DNA of 64,000 bases from Pseudomonas sp. Irchel s3f7 (GCF_900187615.1 NZ_FYDO01000013.1:109547-173546), one strand, 5' to 3'; shown: positions 47,567-57,527, numbered from the stretch's first letter. Program-made: numbers and translations. The notes: a model not told the origin generated them from the letters alone.

Positions 47567-49036
47567 ATGGCTGTCAGCAACGAACGTGCAGGCAACAAAC
47601 CTTTGATCGAGAAACGCTCGATCGACTACATCCCTGAAGCGGAAAGACACGGTCGTCTGTTGAGTCAGTTCACTCTGTGGATGGGGGCCAACCTGCAAAT
47701 CACTGCGATTGTCACCGGGGCCCTGGCCGTGGTGCTGGGCGGCGATGTGTTCTGGTCGTTGATCGGTCTGTTGATCGGCCAACTGCTTGGCGGTGGCGTG
47801 ATGGCGCTGCATGCCGCGCAAGGGCCCAAGCTTGGCCTGCCGCAGATGATTTCCAGCCGGGTGCAGTTCGGCGTTTACGGCGCGGCCATCCCGATCGTGC
47901 TGGTGTGCCTGATGTACCTGGGCTTCACTGCAACGGGCACGGTGCTTTCCGGCCAGGCGCTGGGCCAGTTGTTTGGCGTGAGCGACACCGTCGGTATTCT
48001 CATTTTCGCCAGTGTCATCGTGCTGGTTACAGTGCTCGGTTATCGGGTGATCCATTGGATCGGCCGTGTTGCCAGTGTCATTGGCGTGATTGCCTTTGTT
48101 TATCTGTTCAGCCGCCTGATGAGCCAGGTTGACGTTGGCGCCTTGTTGGAAATCCGCCACTTCAGCTGGAGCAGTTTCCTGCTCGCGGTGTCGCTCGCGG
48201 CGTCCTGGCAGATCGCCTTCGGCCCTTATGTGGCTGACTATTCCCGCTACCTGCCGAGCAAGACTTCCTCGGTGAAAACCTTTTTCGCCGCAGGCGCAGG
48301 TTCGGTCATTGGTGCACAGGTGGCGATGGTCCTCGGCGTGTTCGCGGCCGCTTCGGCCAACGGGCAATTCGCCGGTCACGAAGTGGCCTACATCGTGGGT
48401 CTGGGGGGGGCCGGTGCCACCGCTGCGCTGCTGTATTTCAGCATTGCGTTCGGCAAAGTCACCATCTCCACGCTGAACTCCTACGGCAGCTTCATGTGCA
48501 TCGCGACCATCATCAGCGGTTTCCGGGGTGAGCTGAAGGTCACGCGCTTGCAGCGTCTGGTGTTCGTGCTGGTCATCGTCGGTGCGGCGACCCTGATGGC
48601 GTTGCTCGGCCAGCACTCGTTCCTCGGTGCATTCAAGTCCTTCATCCTGTTCTTGCTGGCGTTCTTCACGCCCTGGAGCGCGATCAACCTGGTGGATTAC
48701 TACTGCATCACCCGCGAACGCTATGACGTACCGGCGCTGGCCGACCCGAATGGTCGCTACGGTCGCTGGAACATTCTCGGGATCAGCGTCTATGTTTTCG
48801 GTGTGTTGGTGCAGCTGCCGTTCATCTCCTCCAAGTTCTATACCGGTCCGTTGGTGGATGCCCTGGGGGGTGTGGATATTTCCTGGATCATCGGCCTGGT
48901 GCTGCCCGCCGCCCTGTATTACGTGTGCGCAAAAAAATGGCACGGCACAGTGCCTGATCATTTGATCCTGCCGGTCGAGCAGGGCGCGATCACCGAACAA
49001 AAGCTGAATGTGGGTCGCGCTGCGGCGCAGGCCTGA
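47567..49036 (+). CDS. hutT: NCS1-family permease, probable urocanate transporter
   Basis: 489 residues with about twelve hydrophobic segments and the NCS1 (codB-like) pattern, starting after a polar N-terminus (KRSIDYIPEAERHG, about 13-30). Its place after hutU matches the urocanate transporter HutTu studied in P. fluorescens; annotation programs usually call it a cytosine permease. No HutTh-type APC histidine permease gene is found in this cluster. Confidence 0.85.
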   Translation: MAVSNERAGNKPLIEKRSIDYIPEAERHGRLLSQFTLWMGANLQITAIVTGALAVVLGGDVFWSLIGLLIGQLLGGGVMALHAAQGPKLGLPQMISSRVQFGVYGAAIPIVLVCLMYLGFTATGTVLSGQALGQLFGVSDTVGILIFASVIVLVTVLGYRVIHWIGRVASVIGVIAFVYLFSRLMSQVDVGALLEIRHFSWSSFLLAVSLAASWQIAFGPYVADYSRYLPSKTSSVKTFFAAGAGSVIGAQVAMVLGVFAAASANGQFAGHEVAYIVGLGGAGATAALLYFSIAFGKVTISTLNSYGSFMCIATIISGFRGELKVTRLQRLVFVLVIVGAATLMALLGQHSFLGAFKSFILFLLAFFTPWSAINLVDYYCITRERYDVPALADPNGRYGRWNILGISVYVFGVLVQLPFISSKFYTGPLVDALGGVDISWIIGLVLPAALYYVCAKKWHGTVPDHLILPVEQGAITEQKLNVGRAAAQA

Positions 49037-49105
49037 CTGGACGTGGACAGGGCTGGATGCCTCTTGACTGCCGTAAGCCCATTCATGATTAGGAGCGTCA
49101 ATACA

Positions 49106-50074
49106 ATGAAATCGAACAAGACCCTGCTGACCACATTGCTTTCCATGGGCCTGCTGGCCAGCGCCGGCGCCACTCAGGCGGCGGGTTGGTGCGAGTCGGG
49201 CAAACCGGTGAAATTCGCCGGTTTGAACTGGGAAAGCGCCATGCTGCTGACCGACGTGATGCAAGTCGTGTTGGAGAAAGGCTACGACTGCAAGACTGAC
49301 AGCCTGCCGGGCAACTCCATCACCATGGAAAACGCGTTGGGCAGCAACGATATTCAAGTGTTCGCCGAAGAGTGGGTCGGCCGCAGCGAGGTCTGGAACA
49401 AGGCCGAGAAAGCCGGCAAGGTCGTTGGCGTCGGCGCGCCGGTTGTTGGTGCGATCGAAGGCTGGTACGTGCCGCGCTACGTCATCGAAGGCGATGCCAA
49501 GCGCAAGCTGGAAGCCAAGGCCCCTGACCTGAAAAACATTGCCGACCTGGCCAAATACGCCGCGGTGTTCAAGGACGCCGAAGAGCCAGGCAAGGGCCGT
49601 TTCTACAACTGCCCGGCCGGCTGGACCTGTGAGCTCGACAACAGCGAAATGCTCAAAAGCTACGGTCTGGAAAGCAGCTACACCAACTTCCGCCCAGGCA
49701 CCGGCCCGGCGCTGGATGCCGCGGTGCTGTCGAGCTACAAGCGTGGCGAACCGATCCTGTTCTACTACTGGTCGCCAACCCCGCTGATGGGCCAGATCGA
49801 CGTGGTGAAACTCGAAGAAAAACCAGGCGTGAACAAGACCGTGGATATCAAGGTCGGCCTGTCCAAGACGTTCCACGACGAAGCCCCGGAGCTGGTGGCC
49901 GTGCTGGAAAAGGTCAACGTGCCAATCGACCTGCTGAACCAGAACCTGGCGCGCATGAGCAAAGAGCGAATCGAGTCGCCAAAACTGGCCAAGATCTTCC
50001 TTAAGGAACATCCTGAAGTCTGGCACCAGTGGGTGAGTGAAGACGCAGCCAAAAAGATCGACGCGGCCTTGTAG
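49106..50074 (+). CDS. hutX: Hut ABC transporter, substrate-binding protein
   Basis: 322 residues from the ATG at 49106 (AGGAG ten bases upstream). Signal peptide MKSNKTLLTTLLSMGLLASA to about residue 26, then an OpuAC/ProX-type domain (glycine-betaine family), with NWESAMLLTDVMQVVLEKGY. In this position such proteins bind histidine. It is the first gene of hutXWV. Confidence 0.9.
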   Translation: MKSNKTLLTTLLSMGLLASAGATQAAGWCESGKPVKFAGLNWESAMLLTDVMQVVLEKGYDCKTDSLPGNSITMENALGSNDIQVFAEEWVGRSEVWNKAEKAGKVVGVGAPVVGAIEGWYVPRYVIEGDAKRKLEAKAPDLKNIADLAKYAAVFKDAEEPGKGRFYNCPAGWTCELDNSEMLKSYGLESSYTNFRPGTGPALDAAVLSSYKRGEPILFYYWSPTPLMGQIDVVKLEEKPGVNKTVDIKVGLSKTFHDEAPELVAVLEKVNVPIDLLNQNLARMSKERIESPKLAKIFLKEHPEVWHQWVSEDAAKKIDAAL

Positions 50075-50144
50075 GTCGAGCTTCTCCGGCTGTCGGCAAC
50101 GGCAGTCGGATGCTTGATCGCAACCCCTTGATTGAGAGTCTCTT

Positions 50145-50996
50145 ATGTTTCCCGAAAGTTTTACCTTTTCCATCGCCGACTGGGTCAACGGTTGGGTCGA
50201 CTCGCTGGTGACCAACTACGGCGACGTGTTCCGCAGCATTTCCGACACCCTGCTGTGGGCCATCGTCAATCTCGAAAGCCTGCTGCGTGCGGCGCCCTGG
50301 TGGCTGATGCTGGCCATCGTGGCCGGTGTGGCCTGGCACGCGACCCGTAAAATCGTGACCACCTCCGTGATCGTCGGTCTGCTGTTTTTGGTGGGTGCGG
50401 TCGGCCTCTGGGACAAGCTGATGCAGACCCTGGCGCTGATGATGGTCGCGACCGTCATCTCGGTGCTGATCGGCATTCCGCTGGGCATTCTCTCGGCGCG
50501 CAGCAACCGCCTGCGTTCTGTGCTGATGCCACTGCTGGACATCATGCAGACCATGCCGAGTTTCGTGTACCTGATCCCGGTGCTGATGCTGTTCGGCCTG
50601 GGCAAGGTCCCGGCGATTTTCGCCACGGTGATCTACGCCGCACCGCCGCTGATCCGTCTGACCGATCTGGGCATCCGCCAGGTCGACGGCGAAGTGATGG
50701 AAGCGATCAACGCCTTCGGCGCCAACCGCTGGCAGCAACTGTTCGGCGTGCAACTGCCGCTGGCCTTGCCCAGCATCATGGCGGGTATCAACCAGACCAC
50801 CATGATGGCCCTGTCGATGGTGGTGATTGCCTCGATGATCGGTGCCCGTGGTTTGGGTGAAGACGTACTGGTGGGGATTCAGACCCTCAACGTCGGACGC
50901 GGCCTGGAGGCGGGTTTGGCGATTGTGATTCTGGCAGTGGTCATCGACCGCATTACACAGGCGTACGGTCGGCCACGGCATGAGGTGAGCAAATGA
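50145..50996 (+). CDS. hutW: Hut ABC transporter, permease
   Basis: 283 residues, about six membrane segments, ProW-like, with the EAA-type loop EAINAFGANRWQQLFGVQLPLALPS (residues 186-210). It pairs with HutV; its stop overlaps the hutV start as ATGA. Confidence 0.92.
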   Translation: MFPESFTFSIADWVNGWVDSLVTNYGDVFRSISDTLLWAIVNLESLLRAAPWWLMLAIVAGVAWHATRKIVTTSVIVGLLFLVGAVGLWDKLMQTLALMMVATVISVLIGIPLGILSARSNRLRSVLMPLLDIMQTMPSFVYLIPVLMLFGLGKVPAIFATVIYAAPPLIRLTDLGIRQVDGEVMEAINAFGANRWQQLFGVQLPLALPSIMAGINQTTMMALSMVVIASMIGARGLGEDVLVGIQTLNVGRGLEAGLAIVILAVVIDRITQAYGRPRHEVSK

Positions 50997-51823
50997 ACAA
51001 CGCATCCGTAAGCAAGATCGAAGTCAAAAACGTCTTCAAGATTTTCGGTAACCGCTCCAAGGATGCGCTGGGCATGATCGGCCAGGGCAAAACCAAAGAG
51101 CAGGTGCTGTCCGAGACGGGTTGCGTGGTCGGTGTGAATGACCTGTCGCTGAGCATCGGCAGCGGTGAGATCTTCGTGATCATGGGCCTGTCGGGTTCCG
51201 GCAAGTCGACCCTGGTGCGCCACTTCAATCGCCTGATCGACCCCACCAGCGGCGCGATCCTGGTGGACGGCGTGGACATCCTGCAATACGACATGGAAGC
51301 CCTGCGCGAATTTCGTCGGCGCAAGATCAGCATGGTGTTCCAGAGCTTCGGCCTGTTGCCGCACAAGACGGTGCTGGACAACGTGGCCTATGGCTTGAAA
51401 GTCCGTGGCGAAAGCAACGCCCTGTGCAGTGAACGTGCGCTGCACTGGATTAACACCGTGGGCCTCAAGGGCTACGAAAACAAATACCCGCATCAGCTCT
51501 CCGGCGGCATGCGTCAGCGTGTGGGCCTGGCCCGCGCCTTGGCGGCGGACACCGACATCATTCTGATGGACGAAGCCTTCAGCGCCCTTGATCCGCTGAT
51601 CCGTGCCGAGATGCAGGACCAGTTGCTGGAACTGCAAAAGACCCTGCACAAGACCATCGTCTTCATCACCCACGACCTCGACGAGGCCGTGCGCATCGGC
51701 AACCGCATCGCGATCCTCAAGGACGGCCGCCTGATTCAGGTCGGCACGCCGAAAGAGATCCTGCATTCGCCGGCGGATGAATATGTCGACCGCTTTGTGC
51801 AGCGTCGGGCGGCGGTGGTTTAA
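50993..51823 (+). CDS. hutV: Hut ABC transporter, ATP-binding protein
   Basis: 276 residues, ProV-like but without C-terminal CBS domains. Walker A GLSGSGKST (about 64-72), signature LSGGMRQRVGLARAL and Walker B ILMDEAFSALD are intact, with the H-loop ITHDLDE. It powers the HutXWV importer. Confidence 0.95.
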   Translation: MNNASVSKIEVKNVFKIFGNRSKDALGMIGQGKTKEQVLSETGCVVGVNDLSLSIGSGEIFVIMGLSGSGKSTLVRHFNRLIDPTSGAILVDGVDILQYDMEALREFRRRKISMVFQSFGLLPHKTVLDNVAYGLKVRGESNALCSERALHWINTVGLKGYENKYPHQLSGGMRQRVGLARALAADTDIILMDEAFSALDPLIRAEMQDQLLELQKTLHKTIVFITHDLDEAVRIGNRIAILKDGRLIQVGTPKEILHSPADEYVDRFVQRRAAVV

Positions 51824-51851
51824 GAAATTTGTGGTGGTTGTGCTGGCCCCC

Positions 51852-51915
51852 ATCGCCAGCAAGCCGGCTCCTACAAGGTGTACACAATCCCTGTAGGAGC
51901 TGGCTTGCCAGCGAT
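51852..51915. repeat. REP pair, family A, between hutV and hutH1
   Basis: ATCGCCAGCAAGCCGGCTCC first, then the inverted GTAGGAGCTGGCTTGCC, around a 20-base centre. Confidence 0.88.
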
Positions 51916-51958
51916 GGGGCCGGTGAAGCTGCATCAATAATCAGGTACGAGGTTAAAG

Positions 51959-53482
51959 ATGTCCCAGGCTGAAAAAATCGTTATCACCCAAGCGCAGGTC
52001 ACTTGGCAGGATGTGGTCGCCGTGGCCCGCCATGGCGCACAGCTTGAGCTGTCGGCGCCGGTCTGGGCACGCATCGACAACGCGCAAGCCATCGTCCAGC
52101 GCATCGTTACCAGCGGCGAACGCGCCTATGGCATCAACACCGGGCTGGGCGCGCTGTGCAACGTCTCGCTGCAGGACGAGCAACTCAGCCAATTGTCGCG
52201 CAACACGCTGCTCAGCCACGCCTGCGGCGTCGGTACACCGCTGACCAACGAACAGACCCGTTCGATCATGTGCGCCGCCGTCATCAACTACAGCCATGGC
52301 AAATCCGGCCTGCACCGCCAGGTCGTCGAAGCCCTGCTGGCGCTGCTCAACCGTGGCATCACCCCGCAAGTGCCGTCCCAGGGTTCCGTGGGCTACCTGA
52401 CCCACATGGCTCACATCGGCATCGCGCTGCTGGGCGTCGGAAACGTCAGCTATCGCGGCCAGGTCGTTTCCGCGCAGCAAGCGCTGGCTGAAGAAGGCCT
52501 GCAACCGGTCAAGCTGGGTGCCAAGGATGGTTTGTGCCTGGTCAACGGCACGCCGTGCATGACCGGCCTGAGCTGCCTGGCGATTGGCGATGCCACGCGC
52601 CTGCTGGAATGGGCCGACGTGGTCGGCGCCATGAGCTTTGAAGCTCAGCGCGGACAAATCGATGCATTTGACGCCGAGATCATCGCGCTCAAGCCGCACC
52701 CGGGCATGCAACAGGTCGGGATCAATCTGCGGGCACTGCTCGACGGCAGTGAAGTGATCGCCCAGAGCAAGGGCATTCGCACGCAAGACGCCCTGAGCAT
52801 TCGCTCGATCCCGCAGGTGCACGGCGCCGCGCGCGATCAACTGGCGCACGCGACCAAGCAGATCGAAACCGAGCTCAACAGCGCCACCGATAACCCATTG
52901 GTGCTGGGCACCGCGGACAACTACCGCGTCGTTTCCCAGGCCAACCCCCACGGTCAGTCCGTGGCAATGGCAGCGGATTTGCTGGCCATCGCGATGGCAG
53001 AAATCGGCTCCATCGCCGAACGTCGCCTGGACCGCTTGATCAACCCGCATGTCAGCGGTCTGCCGGCGTTTCTGGTGGCCAACCCGGGTGTGAATTCCGG
53101 GATGATGATCGTGCAATACGTCGCCGCCTCGCTGTGCGCGGAAAACCGCCAGTTGGCGCAACCGGCAGTGTTGGATAACTACGTGACGTCGGGTCTGCAA
53201 GAAGACCACCTGAGCCTGGGCACCAACGCCGCACTGAAACTGCACCGCGCCTTGGAAAACTGCACGCAGATCCTCGCCATCGAGTATCTGCTGGCGGCCC
53301 AGGCGTTTGAATTCCTGAAAGAGCAGCGCTTCGGCGCGGGTACCGATGCGGCCTGGCGTCTGCTGCGTGAGCGCGTTCCGGCTTACGATCAGGATCGTTG
53401 GCTGGCGCCGGACATTGCCGCTGCGGCCAGTGTTCTGAAAGACCCTGCTTTGTTGCAAAAAGCTTTACCGAACTTGAACTGA
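51959..53482 (+). CDS. hutH1: HutH paralogue lacking the MIO Ala-Ser-Gly triad
   Basis: 507 residues, full length for the histidine/phenylalanine ammonia-lyase family, start ATG after GAGG. Against HutH2 of the same operon, [15 protein letters not shown] becomes GSVG-YLTHMAHI: exactly three residues are missing at Gly145/Tyr146, the Ala-Ser-Gly that cyclises to the MIO cofactor. Tyr280 and Phe329 (P. putida HAL numbering) are Leu279 and Pro330 here, whereas Tyr57, His87, Asn196, Gln276 and Arg282 remain. It cannot be a normal MIO lyase, yet it is undamaged and keeps its reading frame. It may be a partner or regulator of HutH2, or a different enzyme. Confidence 0.85.
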   Translation: MSQAEKIVITQAQVTWQDVVAVARHGAQLELSAPVWARIDNAQAIVQRIVTSGERAYGINTGLGALCNVSLQDEQLSQLSRNTLLSHACGVGTPLTNEQTRSIMCAAVINYSHGKSGLHRQVVEALLALLNRGITPQVPSQGSVGYLTHMAHIGIALLGVGNVSYRGQVVSAQQALAEEGLQPVKLGAKDGLCLVNGTPCMTGLSCLAIGDATRLLEWADVVGAMSFEAQRGQIDAFDAEIIALKPHPGMQQVGINLRALLDGSEVIAQSKGIRTQDALSIRSIPQVHGAARDQLAHATKQIETELNSATDNPLVLGTADNYRVVSQANPHGQSVAMAADLLAIAMAEIGSIAERRLDRLINPHVSGLPAFLVANPGVNSGMMIVQYVAASLCAENRQLAQPAVLDNYVTSGLQEDHLSLGTNAALKLHRALENCTQILAIEYLLAAQAFEFLKEQRFGAGTDAAWRLLRERVPAYDQDRWLAPDIAAAASVLKDPALLQKALPNLN

Positions 53483-53601
53483 TTTCCATACAAAACCAGC
53501 GTGCCAAGGCGCCAGCCCCCTCAAAAAGGCGGAAGCGACGGACAACGGACATCTCCGGAGCGTCTGGTAGTTGATAAAAAACTCTCAAAAGGAGCACAAA
53601 A

Positions 53602-55134
53602 ATGACTGCGCTAAACCTGATTCCCGGCCAACTGACCCTCGCTCAACTGCGTGACGTGTATCAGCAACCGGTGAAACTGACCCTCGACAACAGCGCCTCG
53701 GCCCAGATCGAAGCCAGCGTGGCCTGCGTGGAACAAATCCTCGCCGAGAACCGCACCGCTTACGGCATCAACACCGGTTTCGGCCTGCTGGCGTCGACCC
53801 GCATCGCCAGCGAAGACCTGGAAAACCTGCAGCGCTCGTTGGTGCTGTCCCATGCGGCCGGTGTCGGCCAGCCGATCAGCGACGAGCTGGTACGACTGAT
53901 CATGGTGCTCAAGGTCAACAGCCTGTGCCGTGGTTTCTCCGGCATTCGCCGCGTGGTGATCGATGCGCTGATCGCCCTGATCAACGCTGAGGTTTATCCG
54001 CACATTCCCCTGAAAGGTTCGGTGGGTGCCTCCGGTGACTTGGCTCCATTGGCCCACATGTCGCTGGTGCTGCTGGGCGAAGGCAAGGCGCGCTACAGGG
54101 GCGAGTGGATGGAAGCGGTCGAAGCGCTGAAAGTCGCCGGCCTGACTCCGCTGACCCTGGCCGCCAAAGAAGGCCTGGCGCTGCTCAACGGCACGCAGGT
54201 GTCGACCGCGTTTGCCCTGCGTGGCCTGTTCGAAGGCGAAGACCTGTTTGCCGGTGCTCTGGCCCTCGGCGGTCTGACCGTTGAAGCGGTACTCGGCTCG
54301 CGCTCGCCGTTCGACGCACGCATCCACGCGGCCCGTGGCCAGAAAGGCCAGATCGACGCCGCCGCTGCTTACCGCGATCTGCTGGGCGAGCGCAGTGAAG
54401 TGTCCGATTCCCACGAGAACTGCGAGAAGGTTCAGGACCCGTATTCCCTGCGCTGCCAGCCACAAGTCATGGGCGCCTGCCTGACCCAGTTCCGTCAGGC
54501 TGCCGAAGTGCTGGCCGTCGAAGCCAACGCTGTATCGGACAACCCGTTGGTATTCGCTGCTGAAGGCGACGTGATTTCCGGTGGTAACTTCCACGCCGAA
54601 CCCGTGGCCATGGCGGCTGACAACATGGCGCTGGCCATCGCGGAAATCGGTTCTCTGAGCGAGCGTCGCATCTCGCTGATGATGGACAAGCACATGTCGC
54701 AACTGCCGCCGTTCCTGGTGGCCAATGGCGGCGTGAACTCCGGTTTCATGATTGCCCAGGTGACGGCGGCGGCACTGGCCAGCGAGAACAAGGCGCTGGC
54801 CCATCCGCATTCGGTGGACAGCCTGCCGACGTCCGCCAACCAGGAAGACCACGTGTCGATGGCCCCTGCTGCCGGTAAGCGTCTGTGGGAAATGGCCGAG
54901 AACACCCGTGGAATTCTGGCTGTTGAATGGCTGGCAGCGGCGCAGGGCCTGGACCTGCGCAATGGCCTGAAGACCTCGACCAAACTGGAAAAGGCTCGCG
55001 CCATTTTGCGTAAAGAAGTGCCGTTTTATGAGAAGGACCGCTTCTTTGCGCCGGACATCAATGCGGCGATTGAACTGCTGGCTTCGCGGTGCCTGACTGA
55101 GCTGGTTCCAACCAAGCTTTTGCCTAGCCTGTGA
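53602..55134 (+). CDS. hutH: Histidine ammonia-lyase
   Basis: 510 residues, catalysing histidine to urocanate plus ammonia. The MIO triad is Ala143-Ser144-Gly145 ([15 protein letters not shown]), with Tyr54 in YGINTGFG, His84 in [18 protein letters not shown] and NFHAEP intact. AAAAGGAG precedes the ATG. It follows the MIO-less paralogue by 119 bases; that spacer holds no permease gene. Confidence 0.98.
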   Translation: MTALNLIPGQLTLAQLRDVYQQPVKLTLDNSASAQIEASVACVEQILAENRTAYGINTGFGLLASTRIASEDLENLQRSLVLSHAAGVGQPISDELVRLIMVLKVNSLCRGFSGIRRVVIDALIALINAEVYPHIPLKGSVGASGDLAPLAHMSLVLLGEGKARYRGEWMEAVEALKVAGLTPLTLAAKEGLALLNGTQVSTAFALRGLFEGEDLFAGALALGGLTVEAVLGSRSPFDARIHAARGQKGQIDAAAAYRDLLGERSEVSDSHENCEKVQDPYSLRCQPQVMGACLTQFRQAAEVLAVEANAVSDNPLVFAAEGDVISGGNFHAEPVAMAADNMALAIAEIGSLSERRISLMMDKHMSQLPPFLVANGGVNSGFMIAQVTAAALASENKALAHPHSVDSLPTSANQEDHVSMAPAAGKRLWEMAENTRGILAVEWLAAAQGLDLRNGLKTSTKLEKARAILRKEVPFYEKDRFFAPDINAAIELLASRCLTELVPTKLLPSL

Positions 55135-55141
55135 TGCCCCC

Positions 55142-55195
55142 ATCGCTGGCAAGCCGGCTCCTACAGGACCCTGTAGGAGCCGGCTTGCTGGCGAT
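55142..55195. repeat. REP pair, family A, between hutH and hutI
   Basis: Compact, almost touching inverted copies: CATCGCTGGCAAGCCGGCTC and GTAGGAGCCGGCTTGCTGGC, with an 8-base centre. Confidence 0.9.
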
Positions 55196-55224
55196 TCGAT
55201 TTTGAATACTGTGGAGACTAAGGG

Positions 55225-56430
55225 ATGAAAACCCTCTGGCAACACTGCCACGTCGCAACCATGGCCCAAGGCGTCTACTCGATCATCGAGGACGCGGCCA
55301 TCGTGACGTCCGGTGCGCTCATCGAGTGGATCGGCCCTCGCGCTGAACTGCCGGCGGGCGAGTACCCGGCGGTCAACGATTTGAACGGGGCCTGGGTCAC
55401 ACCGGGTCTGATCGACTGCCACACCCACACGGTGTTCGGCGGTAACCGCAGCGGTGAATTCGAGCAGCGCCTGCAAGGCGTCAGCTACGCGGAAATCGCC
55501 GCCAGCGGCGGCGGCATCGCCAGCACCGTGCGCGCCACCCGTGCCGCCAGCGAAGACGAATTGTTCGCCAGCGCCAGCAAGCGTCTGAAAAGCCTGATGC
55601 GCGACGGCGTCACCAGCATCGAGATCAAATCCGGCTACGGCCTGGACCTGGCCAACGAACGCAAAATGCTACGCGTGGCCCGTCGTCTCGGCGCCGAACT
55701 GCCGGTCAGTGTGCGCAGCACCTGCCTGGCGGCTCATGCTTTGCCGCCGGAATATGCCGATCGCGCCGACGATTACATCGATCACATCTGCGCTGAAATG
55801 CTCCCGGCCCTGGCCGCCGAAGGGTTGGTGGACGCCGTGGACGCATTCTGCGAATACCTGGCGTTTTCCCCGGCTCAGGTTGAGCGCGTATTTATAACTG
55901 CTCAGGAACTTGGCTTGCCGGTGAAGCTGCACGCCGAACAGTTGTCCTCGCTGCACGGCTCTAGTCTGGCGGCGCGTTACCACGCGTTGTCCGCCGATCA
56001 CCTGGAATTCATGACCGAAGACGACGCCATCGCCATGGCCGAGTCCGGCACCGTCGCCGTGCTATTGCCCGGTGCTTTTTACTTCCTTCGCGAAACCCAA
56101 TTGCCGCCGATGGAAGCCCTGCGCAAGCACAGTGTGAAAATCGCCATCGCCAGTGATCTCAACCCCGGCACCTCGCCGGCGCTGTCGTTGCGCCTGATGC
56201 TGAACATGGCTTGCACCTGCTTTCGCATGACTCCGGAAGAAGTCCTGGCTGGCGCGACGATTCATGCCGCCACTGCATTGGGCATGGCCGACACCCACGG
56301 TTCGCTGGAGGCCGGCAAGGTCGCGGATTTCGTCGCCTGGCAAATCGATCGTCCGGCCGACCTGTGTTACTGGCTCGGCGGCGACCTGGAAAAACGCGTC
56401 GTGCGCCACGGCGTCGAATCAAGTTTGTAG
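55225..56430 (+). CDS. hutI: Imidazolonepropionase
   Basis: A 401-residue amidohydrolase opening imidazolone propionate to formimidoyl-glutamate. The metal motif [10 protein letters not shown] (about 69-78), KLHAEQ and SDLNPGTSP are present. Its TAG stop lies within the ribosome site of hutG. Confidence 0.98.
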   Translation: MKTLWQHCHVATMAQGVYSIIEDAAIVTSGALIEWIGPRAELPAGEYPAVNDLNGAWVTPGLIDCHTHTVFGGNRSGEFEQRLQGVSYAEIAASGGGIASTVRATRAASEDELFASASKRLKSLMRDGVTSIEIKSGYGLDLANERKMLRVARRLGAELPVSVRSTCLAAHALPPEYADRADDYIDHICAEMLPALAAEGLVDAVDAFCEYLAFSPAQVERVFITAQELGLPVKLHAEQLSSLHGSSLAARYHALSADHLEFMTEDDAIAMAESGTVAVLLPGAFYFLRETQLPPMEALRKHSVKIAIASDLNPGTSPALSLRLMLNMACTCFRMTPEEVLAGATIHAATALGMADTHGSLEAGKVADFVAWQIDRPADLCYWLGGDLEKRVVRHGVESSL

Positions 56431-56440
56431 GAGATCTGTT

Positions 56441-57244
56441 GTGGATAAGGTTCTGAACTTCAAACAAGGCCGTGTGCCACTGCTGATCAGCATGCCCCAC
56501 GCCGGTGTGCGTCTGACCCCGGCCGTCGAAGCCGGATTGATCCCCCAGGCGAAAAGCCTGCCGGACACCGACTGGCACATCCCGCAGCTGTACGATTTCG
56601 CCGCTGAACTGGGTGCCAGCACCCTGGCTGCCGAGTATTCGCGGTTCGTCATCGACCTGAACCGTCCATCCGACGACAAGCCTTTGTATGTCGGCGCAAC
56701 CACCGGCCTGTACCCGGCCACGTTGTTCGATGGCGTGCCTTTGTTCCGCGAAGGGCTGGAGCCTTCCAAAGAAGAACGCGCGACGTACCTTGAGCAGATC
56801 TGGACGCCGTACCACAGCACCTTGCAAAACGAGCTGGCGCGTCTGAAGGCTGAGTTTGGCTACGCGCTGCTGTTCGATGCGCATTCGATCCGCTCGCTGA
56901 TCCCGCACCTGTTTGACGGCAAGCTGCCGGATTTCAACCTCGGCACCTTCAACGGCGCCAGTTGCGATCCGCAGTTGGCGACGCAACTGGAAGCCATCTG
57001 TGCGCGTCACGACAATTACACCCACGTGCTGAACGGACGCTTCAAGGGCGGCCACATCACCCGCCATTACGGCAACCCGGCCGAGAACATTCACGCCGTG
57101 CAACTGGAGCTGGGGCAGTGCACGTATATGGAAGAGTTCGAGCCGTTCCGCTACCGCCCGGACCTGGCGGAGCCGACGCGAGTGGTGTTGAAGGAATTGC
57201 TTCAAGGGTTGTTGGCGTGGGGCGAAAAGCACTACAGCGCTTAA
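56441..57244 (+). CDS. hutG: N-formylglutamate deformylase
   Basis: 267 residues, converting N-formylglutamate to glutamate and formate, the last step of the pathway begun by HutH. The start is GTG at 56441 with AGGAG seven bases upstream; the longer frame overlaps hutI. Family motifs are ISMPHAGVRLTP and DLNRPSDDKPLY. It is the last gene of the operon. Confidence 0.95.
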   Translation: MDKVLNFKQGRVPLLISMPHAGVRLTPAVEAGLIPQAKSLPDTDWHIPQLYDFAAELGASTLAAEYSRFVIDLNRPSDDKPLYVGATTGLYPATLFDGVPLFREGLEPSKEERATYLEQIWTPYHSTLQNELARLKAEFGYALLFDAHSIRSLIPHLFDGKLPDFNLGTFNGASCDPQLATQLEAICARHDNYTHVLNGRFKGGHITRHYGNPAENIHAVQLELGQCTYMEEFEPFRYRPDLAEPTRVVLKELLQGLLAWGEKHYSA

Positions 57245-57270
57245 ACACGAAACGCTGGCAAGTGGGCTTT

Positions 57271-57404
57271 TGTGGCGAGGGAGCTTGCTCCCGTCCGGCG
57301 GCGAAGCCGTCGTAAACCCGGACAGTCAGGTGTATCTGACAAAACTCGGTTGAAGGGTTTTGGGGCTGCTACGCAGCCCAGCGGGAGCACGCTCCCTCGC
57401 CACA
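57271..57404. repeat. REP pair, family C
   Basis: TGTGGCGAGGGAGCTTGCTC and the opposing GAGCACGCTCCCTCGCCACA about 135 bases apart overall, directly after hutG. Compare 37436-37534. Confidence 0.85.
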
Positions 57405-57527
57405 GGTTTGATTGCGAACTCTTGCCAGGCTGGGCATGCTCATTGACGTAAATCGGGTTTATGATGCCCCACGGCAGAATAATAGAAGTCCCCCCAGGGA
57501 TGACCTCGACCCCTTACGGAGTGCGCA

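Noticed and set aside
45650..50215. A 1,521-codon open frame on the minus strand opposite hutU, hutT and hutX
   Set aside because: It lies exactly antisense to well-supported genes and its composition (Val, Gln, His, Arg-rich, no domains) is that expected from the reverse of GC-rich codons.
53483..53601. Remnant of a deleted histidine permease gene between hutH1 and hutH
   Set aside because: I looked for a permease fragment in this 119-base spacer and found no recognisable remnant.
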